A stretch of 64,000 bases of DNA, from assembly GCF_029223865.1 (NCBI RefSeq), contig NZ_CP119520.1, forward strand, positions 1,364,001-1,428,000. The letters run 5' to 3'. Source of the DNA: Telluria mixta (GTDB taxonomy: Bacteria > Pseudomonadota > Gammaproteobacteria > Burkholderiales > Burkholderiaceae_D). Shown one piece after another: positions 52,674 through 60,486 of the stretch. A program made the translations under genes and the position numbers. The notes below the pieces were generated by a model. That model made no database searches. It was given only the letters and a program-made list of their open reading frames with translations, and was not told the DNA's origin. The number at the start of each line of letters is the position of its first letter. Position 1 is the stretch's first letter.

Positions 52674-54137
52674 TCAACTGCGCCCCACGTCCTTCAGAAA
52701 GCGCGCCCGTTCCTGCGGGTCGGGCAGGTTTTCGGCCAGCAGGCGATAAAACTCGTCGGCGTTCCCCGTCATCTTCGATGCGCGCTTGGCGAGCACCTTC
52801 GCGATCGGACCGACATACACGGCCAGCTTCATCTGCGCCGCTTCCATCTGCTCGGGGCTCAGTTGCAGCAGCGTGGGCATGCCCGTCATCTGCGTCAGTT
52901 GCGTCTTGGGCGCACTGGCCTGGCTGCGGCCGCTCATCGTGGCCAGCGTGGACAGGCCGTGCTTCTTCTTGATGTCGCGGACGCTGTCCTGGAACTGCGT
53001 GCGGCCCGCATCGGAACCGATGTGCGGCAGCAGCCGGTTGCACAGGTCGTCCAGGTCGACGGCGTCGCGCGCCGCATTCTTGAGCACCAGTTTCGCGACG
53101 GGGCCGATCTGCGTCGACAGCGCCGTCTGCAGGTCCGGGGCCAGGCTGTGCAGCCACTCCGGGGCGCTGGTCAGGCTGGAGGCGCTGCCCGTCGCGGGCA
53201 TGCTCTGCGACGCGCCGGTGGGATGCGCGGGCCGCGCCGGCTCGGGCACGACCGGACGCTGGAACGCGAGCACGGTGCGCTCGTTGTCTTCGTCGGTGAG
53301 CGGCACACCGCCCGTCTGCTGCATGTAGGCGGCGTTCAGCGCGTCCAGGAAGGCTTGTGCGCTGGGGTAGCGGTCCTCGACGCGCTTGGCCATCGCCTTC
53401 GCGAGCACCGCGTCGAACGCGGGATTCAGCGACGGCTGGCGCTCGCTCGGGCGCGGCGGCATCTCGTGGATGATCTGGTGCATGACGGTCGATGCCGGCC
53501 CGCTGAACGGCCGCACGCCCGTCAGCATCTGGTACAGCACGATGCCGACGGCGAACAGGTCGGAGCGGCCGTCGACGGTCTCGCCCTTGAACTGTTCGGG
53601 CGACATGTAGCTCGGGGTGCCGATCACGGCGCCCACCTGCGTTAGGGTCGACGACTCGATCTTGGCGATGCCGAAGTCCGTGATCTTGACTTGCGCGTCG
53701 CCCGTGATGAGGATGTTGGCCGGCTTGATGTCGCGGTGGACGACGCCGCGCGTGTGCGCGTAGTCAAGCGCGCGCAGCAGCTGCGTGATGCAGGTGATGC
53801 TGGCCGCGAGGTCCATCGGCACGTCCTTGACGAGGAACGCGTTCAGCGGCGTGCCGTCCACGTATTCCATCGCGATGTAGGTCGTGTCCGCGTACGCGCC
53901 GAAGTCGTACACGGCGACGATGTTCGGGTGCACGAGGCGCCCCGACGCCTGCGCCTCGTTGCGGAAGCGGGCGACGATGTCGGCTTCCTGCAGGCCGTCC
54001 AGCAGCTCGTGCCGGATCGTCTTGAGCGCGACCGTGCGCGCGATGTCGGCGTCGTACGCCTTGTAGACCACACCCATGGCGCCGCTGCCCAGCACGCCGT
54101 CGATGCGGTACTTGCCTATCCTGTCGATTGTTGCCAT
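52674..54137 (-). CDS. T6SS-linked serine/threonine kinase with tandem C-terminal repeats
   Basis: A 487-residue cytosolic kinase. The kinase domain (about 8-270) has LGSGAMGVVYKAY, the ATP Lys in VALKTIRHE, HRDIKPANILITG, ITDFGIAKIES and GTPSYMSPEQFKG. After a linker, the last 150 residues hold two similar copies of a helical module: IGPVAKLVLKNAARDAVDLD with LLPHIG, and VGPIAKVLAKRASKMTGNAD with LLAENLP. This tail resembles modules of unknown role in other STPKs. There is no membrane helix, unlike PpkA; membrane signalling may come from the DUF3365-HAMP protein 14 bases upstream. The likely target is TagH, downstream. Confidence 0.92.
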   Translation of the reverse strand: MATIDRIGKYRIDGVLGSGAMGVVYKAYDADIARTVALKTIRHELLDGLQEADIVARFRNEAQASGRLVHPNIVAVYDFGAYADTTYIAMEYVDGTPLNAFLVKDVPMDLAASITCITQLLRALDYAHTRGVVHRDIKPANILITGDAQVKITDFGIAKIESSTLTQVGAVIGTPSYMSPEQFKGETVDGRSDLFAVGIVLYQMLTGVRPFSGPASTVMHQIIHEMPPRPSERQPSLNPAFDAVLAKAMAKRVEDRYPSAQAFLDALNAAYMQQTGGVPLTDEDNERTVLAFQRPVVPEPARPAHPTGASQSMPATGSASSLTSAPEWLHSLAPDLQTALSTQIGPVAKLVLKNAARDAVDLDDLCNRLLPHIGSDAGRTQFQDSVRDIKKKHGLSTLATMSGRSQASAPKTQLTQMTGMPTLLQLSPEQMEAAQMKLAVYVGPIAKVLAKRASKMTGNADEFYRLLAENLPDPQERARFLKDVGRS

Positions 54138-54151
54138 TGACTTTGTCCTGC

Positions 54152-55030
54152 TTACTCTTCCAGCATCTTCAGCGCGCTATTCAGGCTCGTACGCATGCGA
54201 TTGAACGAGCGACCCAGGCCGCTGATCTCGTCGTTGCCCTTGACGTCGAATTCGTCCGCCTCGAACTTGCCCATGCTGACGTCGTCGGCGACAGTCGCCA
54301 GGCGCTTGATGCGGCGCGTGACGAACAAATGGACCATCACGTTCAGTGCGATGAAGACGGCGACGAACACGCCGAACAGCGACGCCATGAACGTTTTGAA
54401 AATCGAGTTGGCGCGCGCCAGCGGCACGGTCATCGGCACGGAGATCACCTGCGCGCCCACCACTTCGTTCAGCTTCCAGCCGAAGCCGTTGTTCGGGCCG
54501 TAGATGTCGACCATGGTCTTGGGCGCTTCGGCGGCCGTCGTGTGGCAACCCAGGCAGACCGGATCCTTGATCTGCAGCGGGCGCGCGATATACAGGCTGC
54601 GGCCCGTCGCGGTATCGCGCTCGCCGACGAATTCCTTCATGTCCGGCTTGTTGCGCAGGGTCTGCACAACGTCCACTTCCCAGTCCGACGCCTTGTCGCG
54701 CAGGTTGGTCGGGTTCAGCGTCGCTTCCTTGTACGAAAAGTCGGGGTACGACTTCAGGATCACGTTGAGGTTTTCGACGGCCGAATACGACGGCACCGAC
54801 TGCGGGTGGAACTCGAACTTCATCTGGTTCTTCAGCAGCGGCTGGATCTGGCTCGCGGTGTAGCCGCGCACGCTCTTGGCCGCTTCCAGCAGCAGGCGTG
54901 CGTTCTGCAGGGTTTCCTCGCGCGCGCTCTCCTTGAGCAGGCGGTCCGCGACGACGCCGGCGGCGAGGAAGCCGACGGCGAAGATCGACACGAACACCAG
55001 GTTGAATTTGGCGGCGATCGAAAGTTTCAT
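54152..55030 (-). CDS. DUF3365-HAMP membrane protein with haem c motif
   Basis: A 292-residue protein. N-terminal membrane helix FNLVFVSIFAVGFLAAGVVA (about 9-28), a periplasmic Tll0287/DUF3365 domain (about 35-200) with NLRDKASDWEVDVVQTL and DPVCLGCHTTAAEAPKTM. The CLGCH motif would attach one c-type haem. A second helix ASLFGVFVAVFIALNVMVHL is followed by a HAMP domain (RRIKRLATVADDVSMGKF) and a short helical tail. It has no kinase, cyclase or methyl-accepting part. Placed just before a Ser/Thr kinase in the T6SS operon, it is a candidate redox or gas sensor that controls the kinase; this is inferred from position. Confidence 0.85.
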   Translation of the reverse strand: MKLSIAAKFNLVFVSIFAVGFLAAGVVADRLLKESAREETLQNARLLLEAAKSVRGYTASQIQPLLKNQMKFEFHPQSVPSYSAVENLNVILKSYPDFSYKEATLNPTNLRDKASDWEVDVVQTLRNKPDMKEFVGERDTATGRSLYIARPLQIKDPVCLGCHTTAAEAPKTMVDIYGPNNGFGWKLNEVVGAQVISVPMTVPLARANSIFKTFMASLFGVFVAVFIALNVMVHLFVTRRIKRLATVADDVSMGKFEADEFDVKGNDEISGLGRSFNRMRTSLNSALKMLEE

Positions 55031-55069
55031 GTTATGTGTTCTCCTGATTGAATTCTGGTTGGCGCGGCG

Positions 55070-55894
55070 TCAGAACAGTCCATTGTCCGGACGACGGGCC
55101 GGGTACAGCACGGGCTTCCAGTCGGGGCTCTGGCCGAGTGCGCGGTCGAGCTGCTTGCGGAAATCCGGGTCGGCCAGGCGCGGTTTGAACCGCGCCACGA
55201 AGCGCCGGCGCGCCGGCAGCGCGGACGCCAGCCAGTCGTTCACGTCGGCAAACGCGGCGTCGCGTTCCTTCACGGGCGCCACCTTGCCGGCGTTCCTGAC
55301 GCCGGGTACGCGCGCCAGGTGGTCGCGGAAGGCCGGCGGCATTGCGCTCACGAAGGCACGCGGCGGGCGACCAACCACCGGCTGCGGCTTGCTGGTGTCG
55401 ATGCCGGCGTATTGTTCGGCGGCGAGTTTCAATGTCGTTCCCGACCTGGCGACCTGCTGCTCACCCTCTTCCGCGAACACGGCATCCATGCCGTCGCCCG
55501 CATGCACGATGGTCGAGCCGGTCGGGACGGTCACCTGCAGCGCGGGCGTGACCACGCTGGCGCGGCGTCCCTTGGCATACACCTTGGCCCAGCCCTGCAG
55601 CAGCTCGAGTTCGACGGGCGACTTGCCGTCCGCCGCCAGGTTCGCGACGAGCACACGGCTCTGCGGGCCCAGCGCGACGATCGCATCCGCGCCCGCTTCC
55701 ACCTGCGCGCCGGCGGCCTCCGTCTCGAGGATGTCGTCCTTCTGCACGGCGACGCCGCTGGCGGCCTTGTACACGGCCGCGCCGCGGATCAGGCGCAGCG
55801 GCTGGTCGGCCAGGGTCAGGACGGTGCGAGTCTCTTCGGCGCGGAGCGCAACCGGGACAAGCATCAAGCAGGCAAAAAGAAGTCGGAATCGCAT
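55070..55894 (-). CDS. Exported FecR-domain protein
   Basis: A 274-residue protein with a signal peptide (FRLLFACLMLVPVALRAEE). The FecR-like region (about 25-160) reads PLRLIRGAAVYKAASGVAVQ, ILETEAAGAQVEAGADAIVA and GWAKVYAKGRRASVVTPALQ, and a linker leads to a basic helical C-terminus with DWLASALPARRRFVARF. No sigma-factor gene is near, so it is not the classic FecI partner. It probably stays in the periplasm or envelope. It lies between vgrG and the DUF3365-HAMP gene in the T6SS operon; function unknown. Confidence 0.75.
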   Translation of the reverse strand: MRFRLLFACLMLVPVALRAEETRTVLTLADQPLRLIRGAAVYKAASGVAVQKDDILETEAAGAQVEAGADAIVALGPQSRVLVANLAADGKSPVELELLQGWAKVYAKGRRASVVTPALQVTVPTGSTIVHAGDGMDAVFAEEGEQQVARSGTTLKLAAEQYAGIDTSKPQPVVGRPPRAFVSAMPPAFRDHLARVPGVRNAGKVAPVKERDAAFADVNDWLASALPARRRFVARFKPRLADPDFRKQLDRALGQSPDWKPVLYPARRPDNGLF

Positions 55895-55901
55895 GGCAGC
55901 C

Positions 55902-57887
55902 TCAATTGATCTTCACGAGCGCGCCTTCGATGGTCATCACGGCACCCGACTTCACCTGCATCATCGCGCCGGCCTTGATCTCCGTGTTCGCGTCGGACTG
56001 CACCGCGATCTCCGGCGACTTGATCGTGATCTTGGCCGCTTCGATCTTGATGCTGCTGCCGCCGACCTTCAGCTCGATCGACGTATTTGCCTCGATGACG
56101 ATCTTGTTGCCCACCTTGACGCTCTGGTTGTTGTCGACCTTGCGCGTCTCGTCGTTCTTGACCGTCGTCGACAGGTTGTTGTCGATGGCGACCGTCTGGT
56201 CGTTCTTGACGTGCACCTTGCGGTCGTTGCCCACGTCGAGGCTCTGGTCGTTGGCGATCTCGATGGTCTGGTCGCCCTTGTCCTTCTTCTCGAAGCCGAC
56301 CTTCAGCGTGTCGTTGTTCTTCACGACGCGGTTGAAATCCTTCTCGGCCTGGACGAAGATCTCCTCGCTGTCCTTCTTGTCCTCGAAGCGGATCTCGTTG
56401 AAGCCGTTGCCGCCCTTGGACGTGTTCGACTTGATGGTCGATTTGGTCTGGTCGGCCGGCAGCGTGTACGGCGGCATGGCGTCGCCGTTGTAGACGCAAC
56501 CCGTGACGAGCGGCCGGTCCGGGTCGCCCTCGAGGAAGCTGACGACGACTTCCATGCCGATGCGCGGCACGAACATCATGCCCCAGCCCTTGCCGGCCCA
56601 GCCCTGCTGCACGCGCACCCAGCACGAGCTTTGCTCGTCCGACTTGCCGTCGCGGTCCCAGTGGAACTGCACCTTGATGCGGCCGTACTTGTCGGTCCAG
56701 ATCTCCTCGCCCGCCTTGCCGACCACCATCGCCGTCTGCGGTCCCTGCACGATGGGCTTGCGCGCCGTCGCCGGCGGGCGGTAGCTGTGCTCCTTGCCGA
56801 TCGCCTGGAAGCTGCATTCGAACTTGAGCCGCTCATTGCAGCCCTCCTTGCGGGCATCCGAACGGTAGTCGACGCCGGTGATCGACGTCTCGGCCGACGT
56901 GACCAGGAATACGCGGTTCTGGTCGTCGCGCGGATGGTCGGCCAGCGTGAACAGCGCGCCCGTCGTCAGGCCGCGCGCACTCGCTGCGCCCTCGATCCGC
57001 TCGCCCTGCCCGTGCAACGCTTCCATGCGCGCACGCGCGAAGCCGGTACCGGTGTCCGCCACATGGTAGCGGCCGGGATAATCGTAGTGTTCGTAGCTCT
57101 GCTGCCCGAACGGGGCGGGCATGCTGGCCTTGACCCGCAGGCCGCCACTGATGCTGGACGACGCCTTCTCGAAGTCGAAGTCGTTCAGTGCCATCGCGCT
57201 CGGCTGGATCTCGCCGCCCGGATGCAGGCGCGTCACGGCTTCTTCCAGGGCGTCGCGCGCCTTTTCCTCATCGCGGAACGGGATGCTGTCGTAACCGCTC
57301 ACCGTCGCGTGCGCGCCATAGCCGTCGGCCAGCACCATCGTGTGCTCGCCGTCCGCGTGCCTGAAGTAGAAATAGATGCCCTCTTCTTCCAGCAGGCGGC
57401 AGACGAAATCGAAGTCGGACTCGCGGTACTGGACGCAGTATTCGCGCTGCGCCGGCGTCGCGGACAGCATGCCGTCGTCCAGTGCGATCGCCCCGCCGTA
57501 CTCGCCGATGACGTCCCTGAGGATGTCGAGCGCGCTCTTTTCCTGGAAGATGCGGCAGTTGGTCGAACGCGTCAGCAGCCACAAGGCCGGACGCACGATG
57601 GCGAGGTAGGACGGCTTGCCGTCGCGCCAGCCCTGGTAGGCAAAGCGCGTCACGATGCCGTGGAAGTGGCGCTTGCCGCCCTGCGGCAGGTCGAGGCTCA
57701 CGGTCATGCCGGTGCCGAGGACGTCGGCGATCTTGATGTCGACGAGTTCGGACGCCAGCTCGATGCGGAACTCCGACAGGCGGCCCAGCGCCTCGCTGCA
57801 CTGCATGCGCTTGAACAGCAGATCGTCGCCGCCGAGGATGGTCTTGACGGCGGCTTCGCGGTGGGTCTGGGTGGGCAGGATGGGCAT
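55902..57887 (-). CDS. vgrG: T6SS tip protein VgrG
   Basis: A 661-residue spike protein starting MPILPTQTHREAAVKTILGG. The gp27-like part (about 15-370) has DILRDVIGEYGGAIALDDGM and YCVQYRESDFDFVCRLLEEE. The gp5-like OB domain has TDKYGRIKVQFHWDRDGK and SCWVRVQQGWAGKGWG. The triple-helix repeat region (about 510-661) carries RKVHVKNDQTVAIDNNLSTT and ends SGAVMTIEGALVKIN. There is no C-terminal effector extension, so cargo must bind non-covalently or through the PAAR-like protein upstream. Longer upstream readings are rejected, as they run into the DUF4280 gene. Confidence 0.95.
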   Translation of the reverse strand: MPILPTQTHREAAVKTILGGDDLLFKRMQCSEALGRLSEFRIELASELVDIKIADVLGTGMTVSLDLPQGGKRHFHGIVTRFAYQGWRDGKPSYLAIVRPALWLLTRSTNCRIFQEKSALDILRDVIGEYGGAIALDDGMLSATPAQREYCVQYRESDFDFVCRLLEEEGIYFYFRHADGEHTMVLADGYGAHATVSGYDSIPFRDEEKARDALEEAVTRLHPGGEIQPSAMALNDFDFEKASSSISGGLRVKASMPAPFGQQSYEHYDYPGRYHVADTGTGFARARMEALHGQGERIEGAASARGLTTGALFTLADHPRDDQNRVFLVTSAETSITGVDYRSDARKEGCNERLKFECSFQAIGKEHSYRPPATARKPIVQGPQTAMVVGKAGEEIWTDKYGRIKVQFHWDRDGKSDEQSSCWVRVQQGWAGKGWGMMFVPRIGMEVVVSFLEGDPDRPLVTGCVYNGDAMPPYTLPADQTKSTIKSNTSKGGNGFNEIRFEDKKDSEEIFVQAEKDFNRVVKNNDTLKVGFEKKDKGDQTIEIANDQSLDVGNDRKVHVKNDQTVAIDNNLSTTVKNDETRKVDNNQSVKVGNKIVIEANTSIELKVGGSSIKIEAAKITIKSPEIAVQSDANTEIKAGAMMQVKSGAVMTIEGALVKIN

Positions 57888-57901
57888 GCGGCGACGGACG
57901 G

Positions 57902-58291
57902 TTAAGGAATCATGGTCTTGACGGTGCCGGCATTCGTGAAGCCGATCACGCCGCCCCAGTTGCACATGCACTTGGAGACGTTGTCGAGCGCCGGCATGTT
58001 GGCGATGAGGACCGTGGGCGCGCCGGGCACCCAGGGCGCGGACGTCGCCGGCACGCACGGCATGGGCGTGAGCACGCCCAGCGCCGCAGCGGTGGCCGCA
58101 GCCACCGTCGGATTGGCGGGCGACTGACACATCCCGAACGGCATGATGTTCACGAGCGGGACGTGGTCCATGATGTTGGCGGCGGGCGGGCCCTCGGCCA
58201 GCACCTTGTTCTTCGGGAGGACCACCAGCGAGGATGGCGCGGCGCCGAAGGTGCACGTCATCATGGCGCCCATGGAGACTTGGTTTGGCAT
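57902..58291 (-). CDS. PAAR-like DUF4280 spike protein
   Basis: A 129-residue protein of the DUF4280 family (PAAR-like tip). It begins MPNQVSMGAMMTCTFGAAPS, then AANIMDHVPLVNIMPFGMCQ, VAAATAAALGVLTPMPCVPA and PWVPGAPTVLIANMPALDN, ending MCNWGGVIGFTNAGTVKTM. Cys and His residues probably bind the metal at the tip. It would cap the VgrG trimer encoded 14 bases downstream and help load the effector. It has no effector fusion. It starts at ATG 58291. Confidence 0.9.
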   Translation of the reverse strand: MPNQVSMGAMMTCTFGAAPSSLVVLPKNKVLAEGPPAANIMDHVPLVNIMPFGMCQSPANPTVAAATAAALGVLTPMPCVPATSAPWVPGAPTVLIANMPALDNVSKCMCNWGGVIGFTNAGTVKTMIP

Positions 58292-58319
58292 GACTTCTTC
58301 CTGTGGCAGCGCCGCTGGT

Positions 58320-59282
58320 TCAATCTCGAGCGCAACGATCAGTATGGCGGATGCCATCTGAAGTTGCAACGTGTTTGGCGGGCATACGGAAGCGCCGCGT
58401 GCCTGCTTCGGTCAGGCTCGCGATCCCGACCATCCGGTCATCGACGTCCTTCCCCGCATGCGTCCATTTGTCCTTGCTGCGCTGGACGACCAGCACGACG
58501 CGCGGGGCGGGATCGCCACGCTGCGCGTCGAGCAGCCGCGCCAGCGACTCGCACGCGTAGGCGTTGCAGGTCGCGCTGCGCATGTCGCGCGGCAGCGCGC
58601 AGCCGGCGGGCGTGTGGTTGATGCACGATCCGGCCTGGCTCGCCGGCGGCAGGCTGGCCACATAGCGCTCGACGACCTCGACATCGGTCATCTCGGGATG
58701 CCGGCGCATATAGGCGCGCAGCGTTCCCGCCGTCAGGTACGCATGGTCGCCGCCGCGGGTGCAGCAGCCGCCGCGGCATAGGCCGCACAGGCGGCCGGGC
58801 AGCGTCGATACCGCGTGTTCCGTGTCGTCCGCCAGCACTTCCTCGACCGCGTCACGGGCCTGGGAAACCAAGTCCATCAGGCGCCGGCGGTAACCCGCGC
58901 GGCGCCGCTCGGCCAGCGCGCGCGTGCGGCGTGGCCCCGATGGCAGCGCGATGCGCAGGCCCCCGTTCGGATCCGCAGCGTCGCCCACCCGGCGCGCCAG
59001 GTACGACCACGCCGCGGCGTTTTCAAGCTGCCGGTCATGGTCCTGCGCCTGCACGTCCGCGACGGTCGCACGCCGTTCCCGCACCTGCGCCGCCTGCCGC
59101 GCCAGGTAAGGCGCGAAGGCGGCATCGCCCATCCCGGCGCGGCGGCCGACGACCATCCGGCACGCCGCCGCCGCGCAGCTGGGGTAAGGGCCGCCCTGGC
59201 GCACCGCTCCGCCCGACACGTGCGGTGGGATGCGGTCGCCGCAGACCACGCAGGTCACGGGGACGAAGCGGTTCACGATCAT
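58320..59282 (-). CDS. Cysteine-rich protein of unknown function
   Basis: A 320-residue cytosolic protein with about 15 Cys. Clusters are CVVCGDRIPPH and CAAAACRMVVGRR at the N-terminus (zinc-finger-like), then LCGLCRGGCCTRGGDHAYLT and a C-terminal SCINHTPAGCALPRDMRSA followed by CNAYACE. The latter set resembles YkgJ/Fe-S or Zn-binding proteins (CxxC...C...C patterns). The rest is Arg-rich and helical. It lies 6 bases after the PI-PLC-like gene and 28 before the DUF4280 gene, so it may be an adaptor, an immunity protein or a maturation factor for the effector. No family can be assigned firmly. Confidence 0.6.
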   Translation of the reverse strand: MIVNRFVPVTCVVCGDRIPPHVSGGAVRQGGPYPSCAAAACRMVVGRRAGMGDAAFAPYLARQAAQVRERRATVADVQAQDHDRQLENAAAWSYLARRVGDAADPNGGLRIALPSGPRRTRALAERRRAGYRRRLMDLVSQARDAVEEVLADDTEHAVSTLPGRLCGLCRGGCCTRGGDHAYLTAGTLRAYMRRHPEMTDVEVVERYVASLPPASQAGSCINHTPAGCALPRDMRSATCNAYACESLARLLDAQRGDPAPRVVLVVQRSKDKWTHAGKDVDDRMVGIASLTEAGTRRFRMPAKHVATSDGIRHTDRCARD

Positions 59283-59288
59283 GACGGC

Positions 59289-60467
59289 TTACCCGACCTC
59301 GTCGCCCTGCTCGATCGCGCGCGTCACCGCGGCCAGTTGCACGGCTGCGAGGTTGTTCAGGTCGTAGATGTACTGGCACTTGTCGTCGTCGGCGAAGTCG
59401 ATCATCACGATGTTGGGCATGAACATCTTGAGCGTGCCTCCCGACGAGTACGAGGCCAGGTTGATGTTGTCCGGCAGCGCGTTCTGCAGGTATTCCGCGA
59501 AATCCATGAACATGTTCAGCCACATCTCGCTCAGACCCATGCGGTTCTTTGCGGTCCACAGGTTGTCGTTGCGGGACTTGATGCTGGCGAGCAGGCCGGT
59601 CGTCGTCCAGTACATCATGCCCATGGCGTGCGGGCTCGCCGCGCCGTTCCGGTATTCGACCGAACGCGCGAACTGGAAATGCTTCTTGACCTTCACGCCC
59701 ATGGTCGCCGTCCGCATGATCTTCGACTGGTTCGAGATGTTCTCCTGCATTTTCCCCTTCTGGGTCTTGCCGTTCATCGGATTCGTGCCGCCGGCGCCCC
59801 AGTACTGCAGGCCCGCGACGGCCGGATCGTAGTTCGCGGGCGGTTTGTACAGGTTCTTGATGGGCGTGATGCCCACGCGCTCGTTGACGTCCAGCTGCGC
59901 ATACCCTTCCGGCATGAAGGCGACGATCACCTTGCCGGCGAGTTGGGCCAGCGTCTTGGTATTCAGGTTGCCGCCGCCGGTGTACAGCTTCTGGCCCAAC
60001 CTGGCCTGGCACATGCCGGCGATCAGCTTCCAGTTCGTGCACTTGTCGAATTTCAGGATCAGGAATTCGCCCGAAAAATCGGCGCTCGACACGAAGTCGT
60101 AGGCGTCATCCAGCATTTCGGCCAGGCCCAGGCCCTTGTCTGTACCGCCTTTCAGCTTCGAGCGCTCGAGCACGGTCGTGCCGGTGGCGCCGACCACGCC
60201 GCGCGTCTTGTTTTCCACCTTGTGCAGCATGCCGTCGGCGTGGAACGCACGCATCTCGACTTTCTTGACGCCGTGTTCCAGCTGGTTGGTCGCGAACGCC
60301 GCGATGCGCAGGTCGAAGAAGCGCACGCCCGCCCGGGCCTGTTGGCCGATATCGAGCGTTTGCGTCTGCGCGTTCTTGTCGCCTCCCGTGATGCCGGCAT
60401 CGTGGCTGCCGGCCATGACGATCTCATTCAGCCTGCGGTGCGCGCCAAGGTCGCTGTACTTGATCAT
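59289..60467 (-). CDS. PI-PLC-like phosphodiesterase, putative T6SS effector
   Basis: A 392-residue protein without a signal peptide. Its N-terminal half has the PLC-like phosphodiesterase pattern: RRLNEIVMAGSHDAGITG with H22 and D23, LDIGQQARAGVRFFDLRIAA with D52 and R54, AFHADGML with H76, and FSGEFLILKFDKC. These match the His-Asp-Arg-His set of bacterial PI-PLC. The C-terminal half is unassigned. It lies between clpV and the PAAR-like/vgrG genes, a usual slot for secreted effectors, so a phospholipase-type toxin delivered by this T6SS is inferred. Immunity proteins for lipase effectors are normally encoded next to them; here the neighbour is the Cys-rich protein. Confidence 0.75.
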   Translation of the reverse strand: MIKYSDLGAHRRLNEIVMAGSHDAGITGGDKNAQTQTLDIGQQARAGVRFFDLRIAAFATNQLEHGVKKVEMRAFHADGMLHKVENKTRGVVGATGTTVLERSKLKGGTDKGLGLAEMLDDAYDFVSSADFSGEFLILKFDKCTNWKLIAGMCQARLGQKLYTGGGNLNTKTLAQLAGKVIVAFMPEGYAQLDVNERVGITPIKNLYKPPANYDPAVAGLQYWGAGGTNPMNGKTQKGKMQENISNQSKIMRTATMGVKVKKHFQFARSVEYRNGAASPHAMGMMYWTTTGLLASIKSRNDNLWTAKNRMGLSEMWLNMFMDFAEYLQNALPDNINLASYSSGGTLKMFMPNIVMIDFADDDKCQYIYDLNNLAAVQLAAVTRAIEQGDEVG

Positions 60468-60486
60468 TCGATTCTCCTCCGTCCCG

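Noticed and set aside
45112..57905. Very long plus-strand open frames opposite the T6SS genes (up to 1428 codons)
   Set aside because: High G+C leaves few stop codons on the opposite strand; the minus-strand frames carry the full T6SS families, and the plus-strand translations are Arg/His/Val-rich without motifs.
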